Below are positions 47,661 through 56,754 of a stretch of 64,000 nt of DNA, one piece after another. The notes under the pieces were generated by a model, which saw only the letters and a list, made by a program, of their open reading frames with translations, had not been told where the DNA came from and did not search any database. A program made the position numbers and the translations under genes. Origin of the DNA: Limnohabitans sp. T6-20 (GTDB taxonomy: Bacteria; Pseudomonadota; Gammaproteobacteria; Burkholderiales; Burkholderiaceae_C). The stretch is taken from NCBI RefSeq assembly GCF_003063505.1, contig NZ_NERW01000001.1:860501-924500 (forward strand), read 5' to 3'. Position 1 is the stretch's first letter. Each line of letters opens with the position of its first letter.

Positions 47661-47693
47661 TAGCAAGCAGAACACTCACCACAAGGAATTGAC

Positions 47694-48008
47694 ATGTCAT
47701 CCAAGCAAAAAATCCGAATTCGCCTGAAGGCGTTTGACTACAAACTGATCGACCAGTCCGCTGCCGAGATCGTTGACACAGCCAAGCGCACCGGCGCGAT
47801 TGTCAAGGGCCCAGTGCCTTTGCCAACACGCATGAAGCGTTTTGACATCCTGCGTTCGCCGCACGTCAACAAGACCAGCCGTGACCAGTTGGAAATCCGT
47901 ACGCACCAGCGTTTGATGGACATCGTGGACCCTACAGACAAAACTGTGGACGCCTTGATGAAACTCGATCTGCCCGCTGGCGTGGACGTCGAAATCAAGC
48001 TGCAGTAA
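47694..48008 (+). CDS. rpsJ: 30S ribosomal protein S10
   Basis: 104 residues ([17 protein letters not shown]...DVEIKLQ), normal length. Besides its ribosomal role it forms the NusB-NusE antitermination complex. It starts the S10 gene order, but the promoter found before rplC means the downstream genes can be transcribed without it. Confidence 0.98.
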   Translation: MSSKQKIRIRLKAFDYKLIDQSAAEIVDTAKRTGAIVKGPVPLPTRMKRFDILRSPHVNKTSRDQLEIRTHQRLMDIVDPTDKTVDALMKLDLPAGVDVEIKLQ

Positions 48009-48060
48009 TGCGGTTTGGGGTGGCTGAAAGGCCATCCAAAAACTTGAAAAATGGCCCGAT

Positions 48061-48089
48061 TTGCCAGGAATGGCCTGTCGGGCTATAAT
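48061..48089 (+). promoter_or_regulatory. Sigma-70 promoter before rplC
   Basis: ttgcca (48061-48066), 17 bases, tataat (48084-48089): a perfect -10 and optimal spacing. The predicted start falls about 48096, directly at the first base of a stable hairpin, 95 bases before the rplC ATG. Confidence 0.85.
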
Positions 48090-48095
48090 TTCAGG

Positions 48096-48115
48096 CTCAC
48101 CTCTTTTGGGGTGAG
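48096..48115 (+). other. Leader hairpin at the 5' end of the rplC transcript
   Basis: ctcacctc-tttt-ggggtgag, 8-bp stem (one wobble), followed by attta. A second stem, gagg...cca/tgg...cctc, lies near 48147-48172. Together they form a structured leader that could be the L4 regulatory target. Confidence 0.55.
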
Positions 48116-48190
48116 ATTTATTAACAGTCTTTCACATACCAAACGAGGCTGCCAATTGAAGTGGCCTCGGTGGAAGTTTTGGAGAAAACA

Positions 48191-48856
48191 ATGAGTCTGA
48201 GCAACTCCCTCGGGTTGCTGGGTCGCAAGGTGGGCATGATGCGTCTGTTCACTGATGATGGGGATTCCGTTCCTGTCACAGTGCTGGATGTGTCCAACAA
48301 CCGTGTATCCCAGGTCAAAACCCAAGAGAACGATGGCTATGTCGCTTTGCAAGTGACATTTGGTGCCCGCAAGGCATCGCGCGTGACCAAGCCTATCGCT
48401 GGTCACTTGGCCAAAGCCGGTGTTGAAGCCGGTGAAATCATTCAAGAATTCCGCGTGACCGCCGACACGGCCGCCCAGTACGCCGCTGGCGCAACTGTGC
48501 CCGTGGCTGCTGTGTTTGCTGTGGGCCAGAAAGTGGACGTGCAAGGCACTTCCATTGGTAAAGGCTTCACCGGCACGATCAAGCGTCATAACTTCAAATC
48601 GCAGCGCGCATCGCACGGTAACAGCCGTTCGCACAACGTGCCCGGTTCGATTTCGATGGCCCAAGATCCAGGTCGCGTGTTCCCAGGCAAAAAAATGTCT
48701 GGCCACCGCGGTGATGTGACTTGCACCACGCAGAACCTGGCCGTCATCCGCGTTGACGAAGCCCGTGGCCTGTTGATGGTCAAGGGTGCCATTCCTGGTT
48801 CCAAAGGTGGTTTTGTGACCGTGCGTCCCGCCATCAAAGCTAAAGGAGCGATCTGA
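48191..48856 (+). CDS. rplC: 50S ribosomal protein L3
   Basis: 221 residues from [20 protein letters not shown]; ggagaaaaca precedes the ATG. Shape of L3: conserved SGHRGD-type motif in [12 protein letters not shown] and [11 protein letters not shown] near 160-170. One of the earliest 23S-binding assembly proteins. Stop overlaps rplD start by one base. Confidence 0.98.
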   Translation: MSLSNSLGLLGRKVGMMRLFTDDGDSVPVTVLDVSNNRVSQVKTQENDGYVALQVTFGARKASRVTKPIAGHLAKAGVEAGEIIQEFRVTADTAAQYAAGATVPVAAVFAVGQKVDVQGTSIGKGFTGTIKRHNFKSQRASHGNSRSHNVPGSISMAQDPGRVFPGKKMSGHRGDVTCTTQNLAVIRVDEARGLLMVKGAIPGSKGGFVTVRPAIKAKGAI

Positions 48857-49476
48857 TGCAGCTCGAACTCCTGAACGACCAAGGTCAAGCCGCTTCCAAA
48901 GTGGATGCGCCTGAAACTGTGTTCGGTCGTGAATACAACGAAGCCCTGATCCACCAAATCGTGGTGGCTTATCAGGCCAATGCCCGTCAAGGCACCCGCG
49001 CCCAAAAGGACCGTGAACAAGTTCACCACTCCACCAAGAAGCCTTTTAAACAAAAAGGCACTGGTCGCGCTCGTGCTGGTATGACTTCCTCGCCTTTGTG
49101 GCGTGGCGGTGGTCGGATTTTCCCGAACATGCCCGACGAAAACTTCACACAGAAGATCAACAAGAAGATGTACCGCGCTGGTATGGCTTCGATCTTCTCG
49201 CAGTTGGCCCGCGAAGGCCGTCTGGCTGTGGTGGATTCCTTCAAAGTCGAAACGCCAAAAACAAAGCAGCTCGCTGCCAAGTTCAAGGCCATGAGTCTCG
49301 ACAACGTGCTGGTGATCGCTGACGAAGTCGACGAAAACCTGTACCTGGCATCGCGCAACCTGATCAACATCCTGATTGTTGAGCCACGTTACGCTGATCC
49401 CGTGTCTTTGGTGAACTTCAAGAAAGTCCTCGTGACCAAAGGTGCCATGGACAAACTCAAGGAGATGTTTGCATGA
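48856..49476 (+). CDS. rplD: 50S ribosomal protein L4
   Basis: 206 residues; the internal extended loop [20 protein letters not shown] and [13 protein letters not shown] that lines the exit tunnel is conserved. In E. coli, L4 represses the S10 operon through its leader; the structured leader ahead of rplC here is a candidate target (inference). Overlaps rplW by four bases. Confidence 0.98.
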   Translation: MQLELLNDQGQAASKVDAPETVFGREYNEALIHQIVVAYQANARQGTRAQKDREQVHHSTKKPFKQKGTGRARAGMTSSPLWRGGGRIFPNMPDENFTQKINKKMYRAGMASIFSQLAREGRLAVVDSFKVETPKTKQLAAKFKAMSLDNVLVIADEVDENLYLASRNLINILIVEPRYADPVSLVNFKKVLVTKGAMDKLKEMFA

Positions 49477-49787
49477 GCGCCGTGAAGTTTGACGAAGGTC
49501 GTCTGATGTCCGTGCTGGTTGCCCCCATCGTGTCCGAAAAGGCCACCATGGTTGCAGAAAAATCCAACGCTGTGACATTCAAAGTGCTGCAGGACGCTAC
49601 CAAGCCTGAAATCAAAGCCGCTGTGGAATTGATGTTCAAGGTCGAGGTCAAAGGCGTGTCTGTGGTGAATACCAAGGGCAAGACCAAGCGTTTTGGCAAA
49701 ACCATTGGCCGTCGCGACAACGTTCGCAAGGCTTATGTCACGCTGCAACCAGGTCAAGAGCTGAACCTGTCCGGGGAGGCTGCGTAA
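49473..49787 (+). CDS. rplW: 50S ribosomal protein L23
   Basis: 104 residues, ending in the family-typical [18 protein letters not shown]. Located at the tunnel exit, where it contacts trigger factor and SRP. Start overlaps rplD's stop (ATGA); two bases precede rplB. Confidence 0.98.
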   Translation: MSAVKFDEGRLMSVLVAPIVSEKATMVAEKSNAVTFKVLQDATKPEIKAAVELMFKVEVKGVSVVNTKGKTKRFGKTIGRRDNVRKAYVTLQPGQELNLSGEAA

Positions 49788-49789
49788 TC

Positions 49790-50614
49790 ATGGCTGTCAT
49801 CAAGATCAAACCAACCTCCCCAGGCCGTCGTGGCGTGGTGAAGGTCACACGTGACCACCTGCACAAAGGTGAAGGCTACGCTCCGTTGCTGGAACCCCAG
49901 CACCAGAAGTCTGGCCGTAACAACAACGGTCACATTACAACTCGCCACAAAGGCGGTGGTCACAAGCACCACTACCGCGTGGTCGATTTCAAGCGCAACA
50001 AAGATGCTATCCCGGCGAAAGTCGAGCGCATTGAGTACGACCCAAACCGTACTGCGCACATTGCTTTGCTGTGCTACGCCGATGGCGAGCGCCGTTACAT
50101 CATTGCCCCACGTGGCATTGAAACCGGTGCAACCCTGTTGTCGGGCCCAGAGGCGCCAATCCGCGCTGGCAACACTTTGCCTATCCGCAACATCCCAGTG
50201 GGTTCGACCATCCATTGCATCGAGCTCAAGCCCGGTGCTGGTGCTCAGATCGCCCGCTCGGCTGGTGCTTCGGCAACCTTGCTGGCTCGTGAAGGCATCT
50301 ACGCTCAAGTGCGTATGCGCTCCGGTGAAGTTCGCAAGATCCACATCGAGTGCCGCGCAACCATTGGTGAAGTCGCCAACGAAGAACACAGCCTGCGCCA
50401 ATTGGGCAAGGCCGGTGTCAAGCGCTGGATGGGTATCCGCCCAACCGTTCGTGGCGTTGCCATGAACCCTGTGGATCACCCGCACGGTGGTGGCGAAGGC
50501 CGTACCGGCGAAGGCCGTCATGCAGTAGACCCGTGGGGCAACCTCACCAAGGGCTACCGTACCCGTAACAACAAGCGCACACAGGTCATGATCGTGTCGC
50601 GTCGCAAGAAGTAA
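49790..50614 (+). CDS. rplB: 50S ribosomal protein L2
   Basis: 274 residues. The conserved C-terminal [20 protein letters not shown] includes the histidine near the peptidyl-transferase centre. Required for subunit joining. Standard S10 order and length. Confidence 0.98.
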   Translation: MAVIKIKPTSPGRRGVVKVTRDHLHKGEGYAPLLEPQHQKSGRNNNGHITTRHKGGGHKHHYRVVDFKRNKDAIPAKVERIEYDPNRTAHIALLCYADGERRYIIAPRGIETGATLLSGPEAPIRAGNTLPIRNIPVGSTIHCIELKPGAGAQIARSAGASATLLAREGIYAQVRMRSGEVRKIHIECRATIGEVANEEHSLRQLGKAGVKRWMGIRPTVRGVAMNPVDHPHGGGEGRTGEGRHAVDPWGNLTKGYRTRNNKRTQVMIVSRRKK

Positions 50615-50624
50615 GGGTTAGACA

Positions 50625-50903
50625 ATGACACGCTCTCTCAAAAAGGGTCCATTCGTTGACCACCATTTGCTGGCCAAGGTTGAAAAAGCCGTTGCCACCA
50701 AAGATAAAAAGCCCGTCAAGACATGGTCGCGTCGCTCCATGGTTCTGCCCGATTTCATCGGTCTGACCATCGCCGTTCACAACGGCAAGCAACACGTTCC
50801 TGTTTATGTGACCGACCAAATGGTTGGCCACAAATTGGGCGAATTCGCACTGACCCGGACATTCAAGGGTCACCCTGCGGACAAAAAAGTCCAGAAGAAA
50901 TAA
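50625..50903 (+). CDS. rpsS: 30S ribosomal protein S19
   Basis: 92 residues ([20 protein letters not shown]...), full length; binds the 16S 3' domain beside S13. Ten bases after rplB, nine before rplV. Confidence 0.98.
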   Translation: MTRSLKKGPFVDHHLLAKVEKAVATKDKKPVKTWSRRSMVLPDFIGLTIAVHNGKQHVPVYVTDQMVGHKLGEFALTRTFKGHPADKKVQKK

Positions 50904-50912
50904 GGAAAGACC

Positions 50913-51242
50913 ATGGAAACACGTGCAGTCCTCCGGGGCGTCCGTTTGTCGGTCGATAAAGGCCGCTTGGTCGCCGATTTGATTCGCGGTAAAAAAGTGG
51001 ATCAAGCTCTGAACATTTTGACTTTCACGCAGAAAAAAGCTGCTGGCATCGTCAAGAAAGTTCTCGAGTCCGCCATCGCCAACGCTGAGCACAACGACGG
51101 CGCCGACATCGACGAGTTGAAGGTGAAAACCATCTACGTCGAACAAGGCACCACGCTCAAGCGTTTCACAGCCCGCGCCAAAGGCCGTGGCAACCGTATC
51201 AGCAAGCCCACATGCCATGTGTATGTGACGGTCGGCAATTAA
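50913..51242 (+). CDS. rplV: 50S ribosomal protein L22
   Basis: 109 residues; starts [20 protein letters not shown], with the hairpin loop ([14 protein letters not shown]) that reaches into the exit tunnel and influences macrolide sensitivity. No resistance-type deletion seen. Confidence 0.98.
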   Translation: METRAVLRGVRLSVDKGRLVADLIRGKKVDQALNILTFTQKKAAGIVKKVLESAIANAEHNDGADIDELKVKTIYVEQGTTLKRFTARAKGRGNRISKPTCHVYVTVGN

Positions 51243-51254
51243 TCAGGAAGAACT

Positions 51255-52133
51255 ATGGGACAGAAAATCCATCCTACCGGTTTCCGCCTGGCTGTTAGCC
51301 GTAACTGGGCAAGCCGCTGGTACGCCAACAACCGTGACTTCGCCGGCATGCTGGCCGAAGACATCAAGGTGCGTGAGTACCTCAAGGCCAAGCTCAAGAA
51401 CGCCGCGGTTTCCCGCGTGCTGATCGAGCGTCCAGCCAAGAGCGCCCGCATCACCATCTTCTCGGCTCGTCCAGGTGTGGTGATCGGTAAAAAAGGCGAA
51501 GACATCGAGTTGCTCAAGAAAGAACTCGCTGCTCGTCTGGGCGTGCCCGTCGCCGTCAACATCGAAGAAGTGCGCAAGCCCGAAATCGATGCCCAACTGA
51601 TCGCTGACAGCATCACCCAACAGCTCGAAAAGCGGATCATGTTCCGCCGCGCCATGAAGCGTGCCATGCAAAACGCCATGCGTCTGGGTGCCCAAGGCAT
51701 CAAGATCATGTCGGCTGGCCGCTTGAACGGTATCGAAATTGCGCGTACCGAGTGGTATCGCGAAGGTCGTGTGCCATTGCACACCCTGCGCGCTGACATC
51801 GACTACGCCACTTCCGAAGCCAAGACCACCTACGGCATCATTGGTGTCAAGGTCTGGGTCTACAAAGGTGACACCTTGGGTCGCAACGATGCTCCTGCAC
51901 TGGCTGAGCCACGTGCCGAAGAAGAGCGCCGCCCACGTGGTCCACGCCGTGACGCCCGTCCTGGCGACCGCCCAACAGGCGATCGTCGCGGTGGCCCACG
52001 TCGTCCCGCTGGCACCAACACAGCCCCCACCGACGGTAGCGACAAGCCCGCCGGTGCAGGTGGTGATGCCAAACCCGCCGTTAAGCGCGTACGCACAGTC
52101 GCCGCGCCAGCTGCAGCAGCTGACGGTCAATAA
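51255..52133 (+). CDS. rpsC: 30S ribosomal protein S3 with long C-terminal extension
   Basis: 292 residues, against about 230 in E. coli. Residues 1-~210 are normal S3 including the KH domain ([13 protein letters not shown]) and the mRNA-entry arginines/lysines. The last ~80 residues are a low-complexity tail rich in Arg, Pro, Gly then Ala ([19 protein letters not shown], then [18 protein letters not shown]), probably disordered and RNA-binding. S3 tails of this kind occur in some Burkholderiales; function unproven. Confidence 0.97.
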   Translation: MGQKIHPTGFRLAVSRNWASRWYANNRDFAGMLAEDIKVREYLKAKLKNAAVSRVLIERPAKSARITIFSARPGVVIGKKGEDIELLKKELAARLGVPVAVNIEEVRKPEIDAQLIADSITQQLEKRIMFRRAMKRAMQNAMRLGAQGIKIMSAGRLNGIEIARTEWYREGRVPLHTLRADIDYATSEAKTTYGIIGVKVWVYKGDTLGRNDAPALAEPRAEEERRPRGPRRDARPGDRPTGDRRGGPRRPAGTNTAPTDGSDKPAGAGGDAKPAVKRVRTVAAPAAAADGQ

Positions 52134-52144
52134 GGAGTAACAAC

Positions 52145-52561
52145 ATGCTGCAACCTGCTCGCAGAAAGTTCCGCAAGGAACAGAAAGGCCGCAACACCGG
52201 CGTCGCTACCCGTGGTAACACGGTGGCGTTTGGTGACTTCGGCCTGAAGTCCACAGACCGTGGCCGTTTGACGGCCCGTCAGATCGAAGCCGCACGTCGT
52301 GCGATTTCCCGTCACGTCAAACGTGGTGGTCGTATCTGGATTCGCGTGTTCCCTGACAAGCCGATTTCCACCAAGCCTGCTGAAGTGCGTATGGGTAACG
52401 GTAAAGGTAACCCCGAGTACTACGTGGCCGAGATCCAACCCGGTAAGGTGCTCTACGAAATCGTAGGCGTGCCAGAAGAGTTGGCCCGCGAAGCCTTCAA
52501 ATTGGCCGCTGCCAAGTTGCCTCTGCGTACCACTTTTGTGGCACGCATGATCGGCCAGTAA
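52145..52561 (+). CDS. rplP: 50S ribosomal protein L16
   Basis: 138 residues ([19 protein letters not shown]...), normal length; sits by the A-site tRNA elbow and is the site of avilamycin/evernimicin resistance changes. The arginine-hydroxylation region (RIFPDKP-like RVFPDKPIS) is present. Confidence 0.98.
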   Translation: MLQPARRKFRKEQKGRNTGVATRGNTVAFGDFGLKSTDRGRLTARQIEAARRAISRHVKRGGRIWIRVFPDKPISTKPAEVRMGNGKGNPEYYVAEIQPGKVLYEIVGVPEELAREAFKLAAAKLPLRTTFVARMIGQ

Positions 52562-52578
52562 TTCAGGAGAAACAAGAA

Positions 52579-52773
52579 ATGAAAGCTGCTGAACTGCGCC
52601 AAAAAGACGTTGCTGGTGTGAAAGACGAGATCAAAGCGCTGCAAAAAGCCCACTTTGGTCTGCGTATGCAAAAAGCCACGCAACAACTCGGCAACACCGG
52701 AACGTTGAGCGAAACCCGTCGTTCCATCGCTCGTGCCAAAACCATCCTTGCCCAAAAGCAAGCCGCCAAGTAA
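52579..52773 (+). CDS. rpmC: 50S ribosomal protein L29
   Basis: 64 residues, two-helix protein at the exit-tunnel rim ([20 protein letters not shown]...). Between rplP and rpsQ as expected. Confidence 0.97.
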   Translation: MKAAELRQKDVAGVKDEIKALQKAHFGLRMQKATQQLGNTGTLSETRRSIARAKTILAQKQAAK

Positions 52774-52782
52774 GGAGTGACC

Positions 52783-53052
52783 ATGACGGAAGCTAAAACA
52801 TCCCTCAAGCGCACCTTGATTGGCAAGGTGGTCAGCGACAAGCGCGCCAAAACCGTGACCGTGCTGGTCGAGCGTCGTGTGAAACACGCGCTCTACGGCA
52901 AGATCGTGGCCAAGTCGAGCAAGTACCACGCGCACGACGAAACAGGTCAATACCACCTGGGCGATACCATCGAAATCACGGAAAGCCGTCCGATTTCGAA
53001 GACCAAAAACTGGGTGGCTACTCGCCTGGTTCAGAAAGCTGCAGCCGTCTAA
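52783..53052 (+). CDS. rpsQ: 30S ribosomal protein S17
   Basis: 89 residues from ATG 52783, which has aaggag at 52772-52777 correctly spaced; the GTG at 52777 lies inside that site and is rejected. OB-fold 16S-binding protein ([20 protein letters not shown]). Last gene of the S10 block: a terminator follows, instead of rplN. Confidence 0.97.
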   Translation: MTEAKTSLKRTLIGKVVSDKRAKTVTVLVERRVKHALYGKIVAKSSKYHAHDETGQYHLGDTIEITESRPISKTKNWVATRLVQKAAAV

Positions 53053-53081
53053 GCCCAAAAGCCTGACTTCTGCACACTTTC

Positions 53082-53116
53082 AAAAAACGACCCACAATGG
53101 TGGGTCGTTTTTTTTT
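53082..53116 (+). terminator. Strong terminator ending the S10 block after rpsQ
   Basis: aacgacccac-aatg-gtgggtcgtt, a perfect 10-bp stem flanked by A and T tracts (nine T after the stem). A canonical Rho-independent terminator 30 bases past rpsQ. Confidence 0.95.
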
Positions 53117-53155
53117 ACCTCGGCGTTTTCGCCCTACATACAAATGGAGCACAAC

Positions 53156-53662
53156 ATGATCAAAGTCGGTGACACCTTGCCCGCAGCCACCCTGATGGAA
53201 TACGTTGAAGTCGAAGGCAATGGCTGCAGCATTGGCCCCAACCCTGTCGACGTCGCCAAAGCCACAGCAGGCAAAACCATTGCCCTGTTTGCTTTGCCTG
53301 GCGCCTACACACCCACTTGCTCGGCCAAACATGTGCCCGGTTATGTGGAGCATTTCGATGCATTCAAAGCTGCAGGCGTTGACGAAATTTGGTGCGTGAG
53401 CGTGAACGACGCCTTTGTGATGGGCGCATGGGCCCGTGACCAGAAAACCGATGCCAAGGTGCGCATGCTGGGCGATGGCAGTGCCGATTTCAGCAAAGCC
53501 ACCGGCTTGACTCTGGACTTGACCAGCCGTGGCATGGGTGTGCGCAGCAACCGTTACTCGATGCTCGTCAAAGACGGCAAAGTGGCCACCCTGAACGTGG
53601 AAGGCCCTGGCAAATTTGAAGTCAGCGACGCTGCGACATTGTTGGCACAAGCCAAAAGCTGA
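53156..53662 (+). CDS. Peroxiredoxin (Prx5 type)
   Basis: 168 residues from MIKVGDTLPAATL; tggag six bases upstream selects this ATG over 53144. Peroxidatic C55 in PGAYTPTCSAKHVPG, the Prx5/hybrid signature, with the catalytic Thr and a distal Arg in LTSRGMGVRSNRY. C24 and a further Cys in WCVSVND may resolve. Reduces peroxides in the cytoplasm using glutaredoxin or thioredoxin. Flanked by terminators on both sides, so monocistronic. Confidence 0.94.
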   Translation: MIKVGDTLPAATLMEYVEVEGNGCSIGPNPVDVAKATAGKTIALFALPGAYTPTCSAKHVPGYVEHFDAFKAAGVDEIWCVSVNDAFVMGAWARDQKTDAKVRMLGDGSADFSKATGLTLDLTSRGMGVRSNRYSMLVKDGKVATLNVEGPGKFEVSDAATLLAQAKS

Positions 53663-53680
53663 AGTTTAGTTGGATAACAA

Positions 53681-53705
53681 AAAGGGACCGAAGGTCCCTT
53701 TTTTT
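53681..53705. terminator. Terminator between peroxiredoxin and the convergent GNAT gene
   Basis: aaagggacc-gaa-ggtcccttt followed by a T-tract (and an A-tract in front), 19 bases after the peroxiredoxin stop; usable from both strands. Confidence 0.85.
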
Positions 53706-53722
53706 ATGTCCAATGTTAACAA

Positions 53723-54214
53723 TCAATCAATGTTCACTTTCAGGTAGTGAGCGCCTGCGTGTGGGTTGTGATAGTAAGGTGGTATCTCTTCAAAACCCAA
53801 GTCTTCATACAATGCACGGGCAGACTCCATGTCATCCAGGGTGTCCAGCAAGACGCAGCTGTAGCCCGCTTTGCGTGCAGCATCGAGAATGCCTTCGGTC
53901 AGCTGTCTGCCCAAACCCAAACCGCGAAACGCTTGGCGCACATACAGGCGCTTCATCTCGGCGGCGTTGGTGTAATCAGAGGCGTCCAGAGGTCTCAAGG
54001 CACAGCAGCCAGCCACAACGCCATCCACCCTTGCAAGCAACAGCGTACCGCGTGGTTCGGCGTAATCGCCCGGCAAACCCGCCAGTTCGTCTTGAAAGCC
54101 TTGAAAGCACAAATCGACTTTGAGGCTGGATGCGTATTCCTGGAAGATGGAACGAGTCTCCGTCCAGTCTTCATCACTGACCGGATGCAGCAGTTGAACA
54201 AATGGCTTGTGCAA
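53723..54214 (-). CDS. GNAT family N-acetyltransferase
   Basis: 163 residues with a TTG start at 54214 (no in-frame ATG nearby, no clear Shine-Dalgarno; start uncertain). The acetyl-CoA-binding motif lies in EMKRLYVRQAFRGLGLGRQL, then the C-terminal ESARALYEDLGFEEIPPYYHNP typical of the small ElaA-unlike plant/bacterial GNATs. Substrate unknown. Confidence 0.82.
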   Translation of the reverse strand: MHKPFVQLLHPVSDEDWTETRSIFQEYASSLKVDLCFQGFQDELAGLPGDYAEPRGTLLLARVDGVVAGCCALRPLDASDYTNAAEMKRLYVRQAFRGLGLGRQLTEGILDAARKAGYSCVLLDTLDDMESARALYEDLGFEEIPPYYHNPHAGAHYLKVNID

Positions 54215-54287
54215 GGTGAAAATCAGAAAGCAAAATCAGAACAACAGTGTAGCGGCAGTTCAGACTGGCTCTGGTGGCTACGCGTTT

Positions 54288-54962
54288 TCAGTTGCCCAAG
54301 GACACCAGTGTCGCGACAGCCAGGGCCGCCAGAGTCAACAAAAGCAAAGCCAAAGCACGGCTGACGAGGTTGTCGCGGGACGCGCGAGTGGACTCTGGCA
54401 ACACCTTGTTGCCGTGCCACATGGCAGGCACCAGCGAGGTCTGTTTTTGCCAACGGTACCAAGCCAGCGCCAGCAGATGGATCGTCACCAGCATGATCAG
54501 AATGAGTTTGCCCCAACCCTTGTGCCAGCTGGTCGCCCAGCTGACCACCGCACCCGATACCCAGGAAGACAAGGGTCCCATGGTGGCAATTTCATCGTCA
54601 CTGACCAAGCCAGTGGCCACTTGAAACCCCAGAACAAAGAGCAAGGCCACCACGGACCATGAGCCCAATGGGTTGTGTCCGACAAGATGTGAAGGTGCGG
54701 CGCGGCCTTTGAGGTAAGCCCAGACGCTGGATGGGCTGAGCGGCAGTTGAGCCCAGCGGGACCAATGGCCCCCCCAAAAGCCCCAAACGAGTCGAAACAA
54801 CAAAAGTGTCAGGACGGTGTATCCGAAACGGAAATGCCAAACCATGGCCTCACCGCCCACATTCCCCGTGGTGACCAGGCCAAGCACGCTGCCAGCCAAA
54901 ATCCAGTGAAACAGGCGAGTGGGCAAATCCCAAATGCGAACGGTGAACATAGGCGCTTTCAT
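54288..54962 (-). CDS. Cytochrome b561-family di-heme membrane protein
   Basis: 224 residues with five or so transmembrane helices. Starts MKAPMFTVRIWDLPTRLFHW, the typical opening of cytochrome b561/NiFe-hydrogenase b-type subunits; heme-ligand histidines are in FHWIL, VWHFRFGYTV and the later VTIHLLALAW. Transfers electrons between quinone pool and periplasmic carriers. Divergent from a cytochrome c' across 86 bases, a common pairing. Confidence 0.9.
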   Translation of the reverse strand: MKAPMFTVRIWDLPTRLFHWILAGSVLGLVTTGNVGGEAMVWHFRFGYTVLTLLLFRLVWGFWGGHWSRWAQLPLSPSSVWAYLKGRAAPSHLVGHNPLGSWSVVALLFVLGFQVATGLVSDDEIATMGPLSSWVSGAVVSWATSWHKGWGKLILIMLVTIHLLALAWYRWQKQTSLVPAMWHGNKVLPESTRASRDNLVSRALALLLLTLAALAVATLVSLGN

Positions 54963-55048
54963 GGATGCGTGCGTAAGAAAAATATGCGAGACTGATCCAG
55001 TGTAAAAGCAGATGACTTTTACCGGTGTTTCAAACGATTGGAGTTCAC

Positions 55049-55501
55049 ATGAAAATGATTTTGAGCCTGCTCAGCGCAGCCATGGCCATCACCCTCGCTT
55101 TGCCAGCCCAGGCCCAGTTTGCCAAACCTGAAGACGCCGTCAAATACCGCAAGGCCAGTTATACCGTGATGGCGACACATTTTGGGCGCCTCGGTGCCAT
55201 GGCCAGTGGCCGTGCACCTTATGACGCGAAATTGGCTGCCGAAAATGCGGAAGTAGTGGCCACCCTCGCCAAGTTGCCATGGGCCGCATTTGGTGAGGGA
55301 ACAGACAAAGGTGAGACGCGCGCCAAGCCTGAAATCTGGAAGGAGTCGGCCAAATTCAAAGAAGCTTCAGACAAGATGCAAGCCGAAATCACCAAGTTGA
55401 ATACCGCGGCCAAGGCAGGCAATTTGGATGCATTGAAAACCGCATTTGCGCCAGCAGCAGCTTCGTGCAAAGCATGTCACGACAGCTTCCGCAAAGACTG
55501 A
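55049..55501 (+). CDS. Cytochrome c' (CytC prime)
   Basis: 150 residues from MKMILSLLSAAMAITLALPA, a signal peptide; upstream in-frame codons are rejected because gattggag fits this ATG. Four-helix cytochrome c' fold with the single heme-binding motif CKACH near the C-terminus (residues ~141-145). Periplasmic; binds NO or CO and may carry electrons with the cytochrome b561 encoded opposite. Possible methionine-less sixth site as usual for c'. Confidence 0.92.
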   Translation: MKMILSLLSAAMAITLALPAQAQFAKPEDAVKYRKASYTVMATHFGRLGAMASGRAPYDAKLAAENAEVVATLAKLPWAAFGEGTDKGETRAKPEIWKESAKFKEASDKMQAEITKLNTAAKAGNLDALKTAFAPAAASCKACHDSFRKD

Positions 55502-55533
55502 TCAGACAAGGTCTTGAGCAGCGACGGTGCTGC

Positions 55534-56061
55534 TCAAGACTCGGCCAGCAGTTTTTCGATCAGTTGGTGCAGCTCGGCAAAATTGGGCGCACCCACATAG
55601 CGTTTCACAATCTCGCCGCGCTTGTTCAGTAAAAAGGTGGTGGGTGTGAGCTGCACCTCGCCCCATGCACGGGCAACAGAACCGGTGTTGTCGATCGCCA
55701 CCTTGAAGGGCAGTTGACGTGTTTGCGCGAAGTTGACCACGTAACTGGGGGGGTCGTAGCTCATGGCCACCGCCATGGTCTCGTAGCCCCGGTCTTTGTA
55801 TTTGTTGTACGTGGTGACAATTTCGGGCATTTCGGCCACACAGGTGGTGCAGCTGGTGGCCCAAAAATTCACCAAAGATACTTTTCCTTGCAATTGCGTG
55901 GAGGTCATGGTGGAGCCGTCCAGCAAAACAAAGGAAGATTCAGGTGCGCGCTCGGCAGAACAGCCCGCAAGGGTCAAAAACAGCGCAAGTGCGCAGACCC
56001 CATTCAATACAAAGCGGCCAACAGGCAGCAGATTCCAGGGAGTTTTCAAATGCATCTTCAT
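55534..56061 (-). CDS. TlpA/ResA-like thioredoxin lipoprotein
   Basis: 175 residues. Signal peptide with lipobox LTLAGC (cysteine about residue 34), so anchored in the periplasmic membrane. Thioredoxin-like AhpC/TSA domain: FWATSCTTCVAEMPE has the redox CTTC pair, with the cis-proline in LTPTTFLLNKRGE. It reduces apocytochromes or protects periplasmic thiols, which fits the cytochrome genes next to it. Start at 56061 overlaps the divergent DUF4197 start by 12 bases. Confidence 0.9.
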   Translation of the reverse strand: MKMHLKTPWNLLPVGRFVLNGVCALALFLTLAGCSAERAPESSFVLLDGSTMTSTQLQGKVSLVNFWATSCTTCVAEMPEIVTTYNKYKDRGYETMAVAMSYDPPSYVVNFAQTRQLPFKVAIDNTGSVARAWGEVQLTPTTFLLNKRGEIVKRYVGAPNFAELHQLIEKLLAES

Positions 56062-56748
56062 CGTCGAAAGTTTAATACGTTCGTGATGTCCGCGGGTTGC
56101 TTGGTGATTGCACCAGCGCACGCCATCGACTTGGCCGATCTGACCGCAGGAGATGCGTCCAAGGGGCTCAAACTGGCCCTGGAAAAAGGCAGTGAGATCG
56201 CGGTGCAGTTGCTCGGGGCGCAAGACGGTTTTTGGGGCAATGACAAGGTGCGCATTGGCCTGCCCGACGTGGTCAGCAAAAGTGCCAAGCTGCTCAAGAC
56301 TTTGGGGCTGGGCAAGCAACTGGACGACTTGAACTTGCAGATGAACCGCGCGGCAGAAGCGGCAGTGCCTTTGTCCAAAAAATTGTTGACGCAATCGATC
56401 CAAAACATCTCTGTGCAGGACGCCAAGGGCATCTTGCAAGGCGGGGAGAATTCGGTCACGCAATTTTTTGCCAGCAAGACACGCACGCCTTTGGCGGTCG
56501 AGTTCATGCCATCGGTCAGACAATCGCTTGAGAAGCTTGGCGTGGTGGATCAGTTCAACGCAGTGGCGGTCAAATTGTCGGGCATGGGTTTGCTGGACAA
56601 GGACAAAGCCAAACTGGAGTCGTATGTGACGGGCAAAACCCTTGACGGCCTGTATTTCATGATCGGCGAAGAGGAAAAGAAGATTCGCCAAAACCCGGCG
56701 CAAGCTGGCAGCGCCTTGTTGAGCAAGGTGTTCGGGGCCCTGCGCTGA
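56050..56748 (+). CDS. DUF4197 exported protein
   Basis: 232 residues from MHLHRRKFNTFVMSAGC (aggga eight bases upstream). Signal peptide ends APAHA. DUF4197 family features: DASKGLKLALEKGSEIAVQL and KGILQGGENSVTQFFASKT, with the C-terminal TLDGLYFMIGEEEKKIRQNP. Function unknown; likely a periplasmic or outer-membrane-associated protein of helical repeats. Its 5' end overlaps the divergent TlpA gene by 12 bases. Confidence 0.88.
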   Translation: MHLHRRKFNTFVMSAGCLVIAPAHAIDLADLTAGDASKGLKLALEKGSEIAVQLLGAQDGFWGNDKVRIGLPDVVSKSAKLLKTLGLGKQLDDLNLQMNRAAEAAVPLSKKLLTQSIQNISVQDAKGILQGGENSVTQFFASKTRTPLAVEFMPSVRQSLEKLGVVDQFNAVAVKLSGMGLLDKDKAKLESYVTGKTLDGLYFMIGEEEKKIRQNPAQAGSALLSKVFGALR

Positions 56749-56754
56749 TTCGCG

